Part shown: piece after piece, positions 16,592 through 25,976 of the stretch
How positions within the stretch are numbered: position 1 is the first letter of the stretch
How the letters are laid out: each line of letters opens with the position of its first letter
Source: Gammaproteobacteria bacterium
GTDB lineage: Bacteria; Pseudomonadota; Gammaproteobacteria; Eutrophobiales; Eutrophobiaceae
Assembly (NCBI GenBank): GCA_011772965.1
Contig: WVYN01000050.1
Coordinates: 69,692-133,691, forward strand
Length of the DNA stretch: 64,000 nucleotides
Direction: 5' to 3'
Notes under the pieces: generated by a model
The model's input: the letters and a program-made list of their open reading frames with translations, nothing else
Told to the model about the DNA's origin: nothing
Databases searched by the model: none
Translations under genes and position numbers: made by a program

Positions 16592-19402
16592 TCAGTTGTG
16601 AATACGGTCGGATGAACGCCTCCCCGGCTGAATGTGGTCGGATGAACGCCTCCCCGGCAGTAGTTTAACAGAACAGAACTTGAACTCTGGAATTTTTCCA
16701 TCCGGATCTAACGCCTCGATGGTAATGAGGTTGGCAGCCGCTTCCTTAAAACTGAAAGGCATCATCACGACGCCCTCCTGCATGTGTTCATCAGCACGCG
16801 TAGTCGCAGAAATCAGCCCACGACGTGACTCAACAACAAGAATATCACCGGTTTTGAGTCCCATCTTTTTGAGGTCTTCTGGATTGATCATGACACAGGG
16901 ACCGGGCTCGATGGCATCCAGTACCCTTGAACGGCGGGTCATGGTTCCCGTGTGCCAATGCTCGAGTTGGCGCCCGGTAATGAATATGTAAGGATAATCA
17001 CCATCAGGCATTTCTGCGGCCTCGACGTAATCCGCAGGGACGAACCGGCCCTTGCCGTTTTCAGTCGGGAATATTCCATCCTTGAAAATAATGGGTTCTC
17101 CCGGGTCACCTTCTTTCAGCAGCGGGTAAGTCAACGAGTCTTCCTCTTGCAGCCGTTTCCAAGTGATGCCTGCCATACTTGGTACGGCCTTGCGTATTTC
17201 CGCAAACACGTCTTCCGGGCCATTGTAATTCCAGTTCAGACCCAGGCGTTTTGCCATTTCCTGTATGATCCAGAGATCCTGTCTGGCATCACCGGGCGGG
17301 TCAATGGCCTGGCGACCGATCTGGACCCGTCGGTCAGTGTTGGTAAATGTCCCGGTTTTTTCCGGAAACGCTGATGTCGGCAATATGACATCGGCATAAC
17401 TGCAGGTCTCGGTAAAGAAGATGTCCTGTACTACAAGATGATCGAGCATGGAAAGCGCCTCACGGGCATGGTTGAGATTAGGGTCGGACATGGCCGGGTT
17501 CTCACCCATGATGTAAAGACCATTCAAGTCACCATCATGGATGGCGTGCATGATTTCAACCACGGTCTTTCCGGGCGTGGGGTTTAACTTGCTGCCCCAG
17601 AGTTTTTCAAAATTAGCCTGGACCCGGTCATCAGCTACCGGTTGATAGTCCGGATAGACCATGGGAATCAGTCCGACATCGGAAGCGCCCTGAACGTTAT
17701 TCTGTCCACGCAAAGGATGCAGACCGGTACTGGGCCGGCCGATCTGACCTGTCATCAGTGCCAGTGAAATCAGGCAGCGGGCATTGTCGGTACCATGGAT
17801 ATGTTGGGAGATGCCCATACCCCAGAAGATGATCGCGGTTTTGGCCTTGGCATATAACCGTGCTATATCCTTGATGGTTTCCGGGGGAATACCACAAAGC
17901 GGAGCAACGGTTTCCGGGCTGTATTTTTCAACAGTTTTCTTGAGTTCCTCGAAGCCTTCAGTGTGCTTCTTGATGAATTCATCATTTTGCAGGTTCTCTG
18001 CAAGTATGGTGTGCATCATTCCATTGAGTAACAGGACATCCGTACCCGGCCTCAGTTTCAACAGGTGCGAGGCATGCAGGTACATTTCTGAGCCGTAGGG
18101 TTCAATCAAGATCAGCTTGCTGCCACGTTCAGCGGCGTTTTTCATAAAAGTGGCAGCAACGGGGTGGTTATCATTGGGCCGGGCACCGATGACAATCATG
18201 ACCTCGGCTTCAGTACCATCCGCTACCTGGTTGGAAACTGCACCGGATCCTATTGTCTCCAGCAGGGCAGCGACCGACGAGGCATGGCATAAACGGGTAC
18301 AATGGTCGACGTTGTTGGTGCCAAAGCCGGTTCGCACCAGTTTCTGGAAAAGATAGGCTTCTTCGTTGCTTCCCTTGGCGCAGCCAAACCCGGCCAGAGC
18401 TTCCGAACCCTTTTGCACACGTATTTTCTTCAGACCCTCAGCGGCCAGATCCAGTGCTTCTTCCCAGCTGGCTTCACGGAAATAGCGGTATATGTCTTTT
18501 TGATCAAGCAGCATTTTTGTCTTGGGCGCGTCTTCTCGCCGGATCATGGGCTTCGTCAGGCGGTCAGGATGATGAATATAATCAAATCCGTAACGCCCTT
18601 TGACACAGAGGCGGCTCTGATTGGATGGCCCGTCCCGACCATCGACATACTGGATCTGATTATTTTTAACATTGAAAGTCAGCAGGCAACCGACTCCGCA
18701 ATAGGGGCAAACGGATTCCACTTTTTTATCGGGTTCAGCCAGGGCCACATTTTTTGCCGGCATCAGGGCACCGGTAGGGCAGGCCTGGACACATTCACCA
18801 CAGGCGACACAGGTACTTTCACCCATGGGTTCAGCCATATCAAAAACGATTTCAGCATGACTGCCACGGTAGGCATACCCAATGACATCATTAACCTGTT
18901 CTTCCCGGCAGGCCCGAACACAACGGGTACATTGAATGCAGGCGTCCAGATTGACGGCAATGGCCGTATGAGTCAGGTCCGGGGTCGGTTGCTGGCGTTG
19001 ATGAAAGCGGGGGTGATACACGGATAACTTGTCTGCCCAGAAATCGAGTTCGGAATCCAGCCGGTAGGGGGACTTGCCCTGTTGCGGCATGTCTGCCAGG
19101 AGTAATTCCAGAATCATTTTCTGCGAGTGTACGCACCGTTCATTATCTGAGGTCACTTTCATATCTTCGGTCGGTTTTCTGCAGCAGGATGGGGCCAACA
19201 CCCGTTCTCCTTCAATCTCCACCATACAGGCACGGCAATTGCCATCCGGCCGGTAGCCTTCCTTGTAACAAAGGTGGGGAATCTCAACACCCTGGCGCTT
19301 GGCCACCTGGAGGATAGTTTCATCTCCATAGGCTTCCACCGCTTTACCGTTGAGGGTAAATTTGGTGACTTTTTCATTCATGAATTTCGGGTTTGCAGCC
19401 AT
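16592..19402 (-). CDS. fdhA: NAD-dependent formate dehydrogenase, alpha (catalytic) subunit
   Basis: A 936-residue molybdopterin enzyme oxidising formate to CO2. In order it has an N-terminal 2Fe-2S ferredoxin domain (HLCYKEGYRPDGNCRACMVE), a NuoG-like segment, two 4Fe-4S motifs (CIQCTRCVRAC and CVACGECVQACP), the catalytic-domain 4Fe-4S motif CPYCGVGC, and the metal-ligand Cys in DHCTRLCHASS. The C-terminal third is the molybdopterin dinucleotide domain (GRQLEHWHTGTMTRRSRV). The pairing with a NuoE-NuoF fusion partner matches the FDH1 type of Methylorubrum, a tungsten enzyme, so W or Mo is possible here. The start codon overlaps the fdhB stop by one base (TAATG). The C-terminus carries a duplicated PGRRSSD tail. 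Confidence 0.95.
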   Translation of the reverse strand: MAANPKFMNEKVTKFTLNGKAVEAYGDETILQVAKRQGVEIPHLCYKEGYRPDGNCRACMVEIEGERVLAPSCCRKPTEDMKVTSDNERCVHSQKMILELLLADMPQQGKSPYRLDSELDFWADKLSVYHPRFHQRQQPTPDLTHTAIAVNLDACIQCTRCVRACREEQVNDVIGYAYRGSHAEIVFDMAEPMGESTCVACGECVQACPTGALMPAKNVALAEPDKKVESVCPYCGVGCLLTFNVKNNQIQYVDGRDGPSNQSRLCVKGRYGFDYIHHPDRLTKPMIRREDAPKTKMLLDQKDIYRYFREASWEEALDLAAEGLKKIRVQKGSEALAGFGCAKGSNEEAYLFQKLVRTGFGTNNVDHCTRLCHASSVAALLETIGSGAVSNQVADGTEAEVMIVIGARPNDNHPVAATFMKNAAERGSKLILIEPYGSEMYLHASHLLKLRPGTDVLLLNGMMHTILAENLQNDEFIKKHTEGFEELKKTVEKYSPETVAPLCGIPPETIKDIARLYAKAKTAIIFWGMGISQHIHGTDNARCLISLALMTGQIGRPSTGLHPLRGQNNVQGASDVGLIPMVYPDYQPVADDRVQANFEKLWGSKLNPTPGKTVVEIMHAIHDGDLNGLYIMGENPAMSDPNLNHAREALSMLDHLVVQDIFFTETCSYADVILPTSAFPEKTGTFTNTDRRVQIGRQAIDPPGDARQDLWIIQEMAKRLGLNWNYNGPEDVFAEIRKAVPSMAGITWKRLQEEDSLTYPLLKEGDPGEPIIFKDGIFPTENGKGRFVPADYVEAAEMPDGDYPYIFITGRQLEHWHTGTMTRRSRVLDAIEPGPCVMINPEDLKKMGLKTGDILVVESRRGLISATTRADEHMQEGVVMMPFSFKEAAANLITIEALDPDGKIPEFKFCSVKLLPGRRSSDHIQPGRRSSDRIHN
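16601..16658. repeat. 30-base tandem repeat at the 3' end of fdhA
   Basis: Two nearly identical 30-base units lie head to tail; 23 bases (16606-16628 and 16636-16658) are identical. Being a multiple of three, the unit keeps the frame and encodes a repeated PGRRSSD(H/R)I tail at the C-terminus of the formate dehydrogenase alpha subunit. It looks like a recent replication-slippage duplication. Confidence 0.92.
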
Positions 19403-21066
19403 TATTCAAATTCCTCGGGAAAATATTTGATTGCACAACGCAGGGGGTTAGGCGCTGCCTGGCCGAGACCGCAGATGGAGGTATCCTCCATGGCCTGTGC
19501 CAGTTCCTCGAGCAGGGGCGCGTCCCATTCATCTTTTTCCATCAAGTGGACTGCCTTGGCAGTCCCGGCCCGGCAGGGAGTACATTGACCACAGGATTCG
19601 TCTTCAAAGAAGCGCATGGCATTCAAGGCCATGGCCTTGGCGCTGTCCCTGTGTGATAACACCACGATTGCCGCGGATCCGATAAAACAACCATGTTCTT
19701 GCAAGGTATCAAAATCCAGCGGTACATCACCCAGAGATGCCGGCAAGATGCCGCCGGATGCGCCGCCGGGGAAATAGCCATAGAACTCATGACCATCCAG
19801 CATGCCGCCGCAATACTCGTCTATCAGTTCTTTCATGGTAATACCGGCCGGGGCGAGGTGTACGCCCGGTTTTTTAACCCGGCCGCTCACAGAAAAAGAA
19901 CGCAAGCCCTTGCGGTCATGCCGGCCCTGTGATGCAAACCAGTCAGCGCCTTTTTCGATGATGTCGCGGACCCAGTGCATGGATTCCATGTTCTGTTCCA
20001 GGGTTGGATACCCGAAAAGTCCAACCTGAGCAACATAGGGAGGGCGTAGTCTCGGCATGCCCTTCTTACCCTCGATAGATTCAATCATGGCGGACTCTTC
20101 GCCACAGATATAGGCCCCGGCACCACGCCTGAGATATAGCGGTGGAATCTTGCAGGGCGGGTCCTTGACGAGCTTGTCGATTTCATTTTCCAGCATTTCC
20201 CGGCAACCGGCGTATTCATCGCGCAGGTAAATATAAACTTTATCGACATCCCCGATTGCCCAGCTGGCAATCAGTGTGCCCTCGATGAAGCGATGGGGGT
20301 CCTTCTCAAGATAAAAGCGATCCTTGAAGGTACCCGGTTCACCTTCATCGATATTAATGGCGACCATTTTTGGCGCCCGTTGTTCGCACAGGATGCGCCA
20401 TTTTTTGCCGACCGGGAAACCCGCACCACCCAAGCCACGAAGGTTCGAATCTTCGAGGATCTTAATAATATCATCGGCTTTATGCTTGCCAGCTACGCAG
20501 TCTGCCAAGGTCTTGTAACCGCCATCTTTTTTGTAAGCCTTATAATCGATGCAATCTGGGAGCTCAGGTGCAGTCTGCTTTTTGGAGATGGCGTTATTAA
20601 CAGCATCTACCGTAGCGTTTCCGATGGGGTTCATGCCGACTATTGTCACAGGTGCAGTGTTACAACGCCCCACACAGGGTACCGGCTGAATGCGGACCTT
20701 GCTCGGTATTTTCTCTTCCAGGTCTTTAATCAGTTGTTTGGCACCGAACATTTCGCAAGTCATGGACTCGCAGACACGGACGGTTAGTGCGGGCGGCGGG
20801 GTTCCTCCAGGCTTGATGACATCAAAATGATGATAAAAGGTTGCTGTTTCGTAAACTTCGGCCATGGGCAGTTCCATTTCAATAGCTAATGACAGGATAT
20901 GTCGATTTGAAATGTGGTGGTACTTGTCCTGGATTTTATGCAGATGTTCTATCAGATACTCCCGTGTTCTGGGTTCATCACCAATCAAGTCACGGACTTC
21001 TGCCAGTGCTTTCCATGGAGTTGTGCGACCCTCGACACGGCCCTTTTTCCCTCGGGTGCGTTTCAT
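19402..21066 (-). CDS. fdhB: Formate dehydrogenase beta subunit (NuoE-NuoF fusion)
   Basis: A 554-residue protein that passes electrons from formate to NAD+. Residues 1-150 are a NuoE-like thioredoxin-fold 2Fe-2S domain (VRVCESMTCEMFG then VPCVGRCNTAPV). The rest is NuoF-like: NADH/FMN site GRGGAGFPVGKKW, GEPGTFKDRFYLEKDP and GAGAYICGEESAMIES, then the 4Fe-4S motif CGQCTPCRAG with a later Cys (ICGLGQ). The fusion is characteristic of FDH1-type formate dehydrogenases. Its start overlaps the fhcC stop by 4 bases, tying formate dehydrogenase to the Fhc operon that produces formate. Confidence 0.95.
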   Translation of the reverse strand: MKRTRGKKGRVEGRTTPWKALAEVRDLIGDEPRTREYLIEHLHKIQDKYHHISNRHILSLAIEMELPMAEVYETATFYHHFDVIKPGGTPPPALTVRVCESMTCEMFGAKQLIKDLEEKIPSKVRIQPVPCVGRCNTAPVTIVGMNPIGNATVDAVNNAISKKQTAPELPDCIDYKAYKKDGGYKTLADCVAGKHKADDIIKILEDSNLRGLGGAGFPVGKKWRILCEQRAPKMVAINIDEGEPGTFKDRFYLEKDPHRFIEGTLIASWAIGDVDKVYIYLRDEYAGCREMLENEIDKLVKDPPCKIPPLYLRRGAGAYICGEESAMIESIEGKKGMPRLRPPYVAQVGLFGYPTLEQNMESMHWVRDIIEKGADWFASQGRHDRKGLRSFSVSGRVKKPGVHLAPAGITMKELIDEYCGGMLDGHEFYGYFPGGASGGILPASLGDVPLDFDTLQEHGCFIGSAAIVVLSHRDSAKAMALNAMRFFEDESCGQCTPCRAGTAKAVHLMEKDEWDAPLLEELAQAMEDTSICGLGQAAPNPLRCAIKYFPEEFE

Positions 21067-21917
21067 GCAGATTTAGTCCCTGGTTTTATTGATTCTAATA
21101 TCGGTTGTAATATTAATATTTCTCCCTTGCCTTTATAGGCAAGATCACCGGCATAACGATGAACCTCGGGATCAATTTTCTTGAAGATATCATACTGTTT
21201 GCCCATGTTGGCAATTTGTTTAAATAACAGTCTCAAAAACTGCATTTTCAAATTGCCACAACTGCGAAAAGTGGCGGCTATGTGTCTGGGTCTTTTGGCT
21301 AGTACGATAGTGCCGCGACGCATGCTGAAACCAACATGTTCTCCTGCTCTATCCAGCACGATGATCGTGCCGGCATGCATCCTGCTGCCGCAATAATTTC
21401 CGGCACTTCCCTCAATTACTATCATACCACGACGCATACGATCTCCGATACAGTTCCCGGCGTTACCATATATGCAGATAAAGCCGTCCGACATACCCTC
21501 GATTTCACCGGCGAGTGCACCACCAAGATAATCACCGACATTACCGTTGACCTGGATATAACCCTCGGACATAGCACAGCCCATCAAGGAACCTGCATTG
21601 CCATTGACAATAATCGTGCCACCTTTCATGCTCTGCCCGACGTAGTCACCGACATCCCCCTTGATAATAATGGTACCCTTGCTCATGTTTCTGCCAATGC
21701 GGATCAGCTTGTCAGTGCTGCGTCTGAATTCGATATTATTATTTTTGGCGCTTTTGATCTTAAAGGCTTTTTCAACAGCCAGCTTGCCCTTGCCATAATC
21801 AAGCTGAATGCGTTTGATCTCGGCCTGTGTCATGGACTGCATGCGTTCAGGGATCAGTGGCGATAGGTCAAGTGCAAACCGGGGCTTGAAAGACAATGTG
21901 AAAATCATGCCCTTCAT
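21063..21917 (-). CDS. fhcC: Formyltransferase/hydrolase complex subunit C (copy 1)
   Basis: A 284-residue homologue of FwdC/FmdC, a right-handed beta-helix protein related to the glutamate synthase GXGXG domain. The repeats are readable as successive MxxGxIxVxGNxGxxxG turns (GGTIIVNGNAGSLMGCAMS, EGYIQVNGNVGDYLGGAL, EGMSDGFICIYGNAGNCIG). It scaffolds the Fhc complex that handles formyl-methylofuran. The gene overlaps both neighbours by 4 bases (ATGA). This set sits with formate dehydrogenase, unlike the second copy at 27718. Confidence 0.95.
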   Translation of the reverse strand: MKGMIFTLSFKPRFALDLSPLIPERMQSMTQAEIKRIQLDYGKGKLAVEKAFKIKSAKNNNIEFRRSTDKLIRIGRNMSKGTIIIKGDVGDYVGQSMKGGTIIVNGNAGSLMGCAMSEGYIQVNGNVGDYLGGALAGEIEGMSDGFICIYGNAGNCIGDRMRRGMIVIEGSAGNYCGSRMHAGTIIVLDRAGEHVGFSMRRGTIVLAKRPRHIAATFRSCGNLKMQFLRLLFKQIANMGKQYDIFKKIDPEVHRYAGDLAYKGKGEILILQPILESIKPGTKSA

Positions 21918-22810
21918 TTCAATAAGTTCCTCAGGTGGAAGTGATAAGGACCGAGATTACCACCGTAATTACCTGCACTAACGCGATAGATGCCTTTCTT
22001 GGTTCCAAACTTGCAGATTTCCTTGATCCCGATTCGCATGGCATCGTTGATAGACTTTTCAGTCAGTCCATCAATAACAATTTCCAGGACAGAACCGATT
22101 TCCTCTGTTAATTCCGATTTCACCTGGCCTTTGAGGGTTGGACAATAGGCTTCGTTTGTCGAGGCGCCGAGGAACTTGTATTTCGAACCGACCTTGGAGC
22201 CGGAACCAACTACGCCGCCAGGGAAGGCGGTAATTACACCCGGTACTTTCTTGATGGCTTCAACTGCTTTTTCACAGGCCGCGAGACCATGCCGCGAGGT
22301 TTTTGCCAGTACCAGGAAATTGCCTCCGCCGATTGCCGGCACTATACCGGTAGTTTCCTCACAGATGAATTCACCATGCATGACAGGTATGCGCCAGAAT
22401 CTGCGACGATTGATGACTTTTGAAATCTGGTAACCATCGCCGAAATACCTCAGGCTTTTGCCCAGTGATATGGTGTCTTCGGAATGAATACCGGCATAAC
22501 AGGCTGTCGTGGCGGTGGTCATGACCGATTGACCTACACGAGTCGGAACATGTTTGTCCAGATCCTTTTTGGACATGGCAAACATCATCACGGAAATTCC
22601 GGGCCGGCCATCTGGCGTCTCTTCGGGCAAAAGTTCTCTTTCAATATCACCCTCAATGCCACAGGCGATCACGGAGGAGGCAAAACCACGGATGGAGTTG
22701 GCTGCCATGTAGGCCCACTTTAATGACATTGCCGTGATAATGATTCGAGTTGCCTTCATGGGAAAGGCTTCCGCGAATGTGTCATCAATAGTTACGCCGT
22801 TGATCTTCAA
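21914..22810 (-). CDS. fhcD: Formylmethanofuran:H4MPT formyltransferase, FhcD (copy 1)
   Basis: A 298-residue Ftr-family protein moving the formyl group between H4MPT and methylofuran. Family blocks are TFAEAFPMKATRIIITA at the start, GRPGISVMMFA, SLRYFGDGYQISK, PGGVVGSGSKVGSKYKFLGA, STNEAYCPTL and the C-terminal SAGNYGGNLGPYHF. The full family length is present. It lies 4 bases after fhcA and overlaps fhcC by 4. It is only about half identical by eye to the copy at 28524, so the two sets diverged long ago. Confidence 0.96.
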   Translation of the reverse strand: MKINGVTIDDTFAEAFPMKATRIIITAMSLKWAYMAANSIRGFASSVIACGIEGDIERELLPEETPDGRPGISVMMFAMSKKDLDKHVPTRVGQSVMTTATTACYAGIHSEDTISLGKSLRYFGDGYQISKVINRRRFWRIPVMHGEFICEETTGIVPAIGGGNFLVLAKTSRHGLAACEKAVEAIKKVPGVITAFPGGVVGSGSKVGSKYKFLGASTNEAYCPTLKGQVKSELTEEIGSVLEIVIDGLTEKSINDAMRIGIKEICKFGTKKGIYRVSAGNYGGNLGPYHFHLRNLLK

Positions 22811-22814
22811 AAAA

Positions 22815-24473
22815 TTACCTCACACATGGCTGGATGATGAGTTTGCCCTTGCCAAGATCAGTGATTTCATCATCTGCGAGTTTGAAATTACCCAGCTTGA
22901 TGTTCACATAACGCTCAAAATATTTGACCAACGATTTCTCTATGCCCGTGTTGTAGTCCGGGCGGAGTGTATGTGTCCCGCCGGATGTTACGTGGACAAC
23001 CTTGCCTTTTTCCGCAACCAGTTCACCGTCCTTGAAAACATAGTCCGGTTTAGCGAACATGCGTTCCTTGTTTCTATGTTCCGTGTAAACCGTGATATCA
23101 GCTGCAGCTCCGCTACCGAGATGACCGCGGTCCTTCAGCCCCAGGCTGCGGGCCGGGGCGGCCCGGGTCATGATGGCAATTTCATATAATGAATACTCAC
23201 GGTCAAGGCTGGCCAGAATGCTGGACGAAGCCGCAGCCTTGTTAATAGTCGAGAGCATATCGTTGCGGAAACCCCGGTCCATTAATAAACGAATTAGATG
23301 TGGATAGGTGGTGAATGGTGCGCCATTAGGGTGATCTGTTGTCAGGAATATCCGCCAGGGATCGTCGACCTGTAAAAATAATTCTAGGCCAATGGCCCAT
23401 TGCAGTGCATTGACAAAATTTTTGTCCTCATAGCGGAAGGGAACAACACCACAGCCCGCGTCACATTCAATGTCCATCAACAGCCATTTTTTGGGATGGG
23501 CGTGCCAGTGACCTTCATACTGATGCATGGTATCACCGGATGCGGTTACGGTCTGACCAAAAAGAATCTGGCCGACATCAATGGAAATGTTTTTATGCTT
23601 GTTAACGGACTCGGCAATCTCGGCTGCGCCTGATGAGAATTTCCGGTCACCTTCATTGCCGTAACTATGGAACTGGATATGTGTAAGGTGCATGGGAAGA
23701 CCTTCAACCCCTTCTATGGTATCCAGAGTGGAATGTTTGTTACCCGGCACACCGAGGTTACAACCATGTACATGCAGTGGATGAGGAATGCCCAGTTCAT
23801 GCACAGCCCTGGACAGTGATATCAATATTTCCCTTGGGGAGACATTATAAAATGGGTTTTTGTCATCCAAGTCTAGTTTCCGCTGGTTAAATTTGAAGGC
23901 ATTAATGCCGCCCGGATTGACGACCTTGATGCCTAATGCCTGGGATGACTGGATAATCCAGGCGACATAGTCATTGATTGCAGCCTGGTCTTTTTTTGCA
24001 GCAAGCATTTGCAGGAAGAAATCATCATTACCCAGTAAGGCATATGCACCTTTGTCCACAATTGGTGTATCGGCCATTTCCATGTGGGTCTGGCGAGCAT
24101 TGGCCGGCAACATGGCTGGTTCGAAACAGGAGGTGTATCCCATTTCGGCATAGCGATAACCTGCCGTTAATGTCGATGGCACAGCATGTCCACAGCCTGC
24201 ACGAGTGATAGAGGTTCTCTTCACCGTGTCATCCCGGTGGTCCTCCGGCAACATCATGCGTGCCAGGTTAACCTTGCCCCCGCCGATGTGAGTATGAATA
24301 TCAATGGCGCCTGACATAATCACTTTGCCACGCAGATCATAGGTCTTGCCGATCTTCGCCTGGATGTCAGGTTTGTTGATGATCCTGCCATCCTTGATAT
24401 AGATATCCCGGCGCTTGCCATTAACGCCATTGGTAGGGTCATAAACTGTTCCACCTGATAACTTAACAATCAT
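22815..24473 (-). CDS. fhcA: Formyltransferase/hydrolase complex subunit A (copy 1)
   Basis: A 552-residue amidohydrolase-fold subunit that hydrolyses formyl-methylofuran to formate and methylofuran. Metal-site motifs are IDIHTHIGGGKVNLARM near residue 60, the lysine in KVVNPGGINAFKF, HIQFHSYGNE, and the catalytic Asp in FLTTDHPNGAPF. It matches the bacterial FhcA and archaeal FwdA families over full length. In bacteria this subunit releases formate. Encoded between fhcB and fhcD, in the operon that continues into formate dehydrogenase. Confidence 0.96.
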   Translation of the reverse strand: MIVKLSGGTVYDPTNGVNGKRRDIYIKDGRIINKPDIQAKIGKTYDLRGKVIMSGAIDIHTHIGGGKVNLARMMLPEDHRDDTVKRTSITRAGCGHAVPSTLTAGYRYAEMGYTSCFEPAMLPANARQTHMEMADTPIVDKGAYALLGNDDFFLQMLAAKKDQAAINDYVAWIIQSSQALGIKVVNPGGINAFKFNQRKLDLDDKNPFYNVSPREILISLSRAVHELGIPHPLHVHGCNLGVPGNKHSTLDTIEGVEGLPMHLTHIQFHSYGNEGDRKFSSGAAEIAESVNKHKNISIDVGQILFGQTVTASGDTMHQYEGHWHAHPKKWLLMDIECDAGCGVVPFRYEDKNFVNALQWAIGLELFLQVDDPWRIFLTTDHPNGAPFTTYPHLIRLLMDRGFRNDMLSTINKAAASSSILASLDREYSLYEIAIMTRAAPARSLGLKDRGHLGSGAAADITVYTEHRNKERMFAKPDYVFKDGELVAEKGKVVHVTSGGTHTLRPDYNTGIEKSLVKYFERYVNIKLGNFKLADDEITDLGKGKLIIQPCVR

Positions 24474-24479
24474 TCACAT

Positions 24480-25757
24480 TCACCTGTATGCTTGAGTTAT
24501 CCGGTTAATCACATCCGCAACTCCTGGATGCTCGGAATTTTGTAATTTTTTCAATTTAAAAGATACGACACCATCTGTTCTTATCATTTGACCGGTGTGA
24601 TTGATACCCGGTATGCCAACCGGAATATAGACATCGGGTTTGCCGTTAATTTTGACTGACGGGGCGGCCAGGACGATGCTAGGTATTCTCCTGTCTGGTA
24701 AATCGATCGGCGCTCCAAGACTGGAAACCCAAAAAATGGCATCCAGTTCATTGGTTTCCAGCAAGCGTTTTCCTGAAAACCGATAAGCGTCAAAGTCCGG
24801 AAATCCTCTGGCATAACTAACACGTGATGGATACCCGCTCTGCCAGGCCGTGACCTGGGTTGCCGTCATGCCACCTTCACTTCCACCCAAACTGAAGCCT
24901 GCAAAACGGGTCATCCGGTTCAGATATTTAATTATCTCAGTAATAGTTTGAACGGTGAGTTCAGCATATGGAAAATCCAGTTCACCCGGTGCCCAGATAA
25001 TCACACCATAACTGGCCTTATGAAGTAGTTCTGTGAGTTTCTTCAACTGGGATAACTTGATATTGCCAATTATTGGCTTGTCAATTTCTAGGCCAACAGA
25101 CAGAGCATGCAAAATTGAAAATACTTCGCCAATTTGATCCTGTCTGCATTGCAATTTGATTGGGCGTTTACCTGGTGATTTGCCGGCAGGTAAACTATCC
25201 AGTTTATCGCCGATATAAACTAGTTGACGTTCTTTTTTATTGATTTTTACCAGGCTATGTGATGGATTGATAATCCGTTCAAAGAATCGGGGAAAATTGG
25301 TATTGGCGTCTGTGCCCGCAAAGATGATCAGGTCTGCACGGTTCCTTATCTCGGCCAGGGTGGTCATGACGTAACCATGATTTTGCAGCACATCCAGGTT
25401 CCTGAAAGCAGCATTGCTGTGCATGTGATCAATCACGGCACCGGCTTTCTCGGTAAGCCTGAGGGCGGCACGCATGCCATTGACATCTGTCCCCAGTCCA
25501 CCAATGAGTGCCTGGTTGGAACGTTTAAGAATCTTTGCAGATTCCATGATGGCGTCTTCGAGGGGGCAGGCCTTGTCTGCAATCGTGGGCGATACCCGGG
25601 GTTGGTTTTCTTCAAACCTGGTTTTGGCGAGCTTGCAACCATTCTGCTTGACCTTCAGGCTGTCTTTCAGTTGACTGATAACAAGGTCATCACAAAGGAG
25701 GCTGCAGAATGGGCAGGGCACCTCCTCAAATCTCTTGCTGTTTGTATCCTGGGTCAT
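24480..25757 (-). CDS. fhcB: Formyltransferase/hydrolase complex subunit B (copy 1, degenerate active site)
   Basis: A 425-residue homologue of the catalytic FwdB subunit of formylmethanofuran dehydrogenase. The four cluster-type cysteines remain (C15, C18, C22, C41: CPFCSLLC and NGC). Where active FwdB has SVCHGPS with the metal-ligand Cys, this copy has DHMHSNA, with no cysteine. The downstream segment that reads PVRGHGNVTGADN in the second copy reads SLGGSEGGMTATQ here, losing the Arg and His. As in other methylotrophs, it should be a structural remnant that cannot oxidise formate. It begins the fhcBADC-fdhBA unit, after a 219-base leader. Confidence 0.93.
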   Translation of the reverse strand: MTQDTNSKRFEEVPCPFCSLLCDDLVISQLKDSLKVKQNGCKLAKTRFEENQPRVSPTIADKACPLEDAIMESAKILKRSNQALIGGLGTDVNGMRAALRLTEKAGAVIDHMHSNAAFRNLDVLQNHGYVMTTLAEIRNRADLIIFAGTDANTNFPRFFERIINPSHSLVKINKKERQLVYIGDKLDSLPAGKSPGKRPIKLQCRQDQIGEVFSILHALSVGLEIDKPIIGNIKLSQLKKLTELLHKASYGVIIWAPGELDFPYAELTVQTITEIIKYLNRMTRFAGFSLGGSEGGMTATQVTAWQSGYPSRVSYARGFPDFDAYRFSGKRLLETNELDAIFWVSSLGAPIDLPDRRIPSIVLAAPSVKINGKPDVYIPVGIPGINHTGQMIRTDGVVSFKLKKLQNSEHPGVADVINRITQAYR

Positions 25758-25886
25758 GGGTTCCTGAGAAAATCCGAGATTACGTCATTATTATTATTAT
25801 GGTTTTCGCGTCTAATCGACGTGCGCGAGCGTCAAGCCATGCCGACAAATAAACTCCATTAAATCAAATAGATATACTTGCTTTAG

Positions 25887-25966
25887 CCCTTCGGCGTGGA
25901 ACAGCAATATGATACCTCGTCTGGGTTTGGTCGTCACCCGAAAAGCCCTGATCAGGTTCTGAAGGG
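25887..25966 (-). other. Possible structured RNA between fprA and fhcB
   Basis: The 219-base gap between the fprA stop and the fhcB start (copy 1) can fold on the minus-strand transcript. CCCTTC (25887-25892) pairs with GAAGGG (25961-25966), GAAC (25899-25902) with GTTC (25956-25959), and GGGT (25923-25926) with ACCC (25936-25939); CCTGATCAGG (25947-25956) is self-complementary. There is no clear T-run for a terminator. I cannot match it to a named riboswitch class. It may be a regulatory leader, or only chance complementarity. Confidence 0.3.
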
Positions 25967-25976
25967 AGGTGTAAAA

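Noticed and set aside
18302-19027. Long plus-strand open frame (241 codons) inside fdhA
   Set aside because: It is antisense to the well-supported formate dehydrogenase gene, with no family signature.
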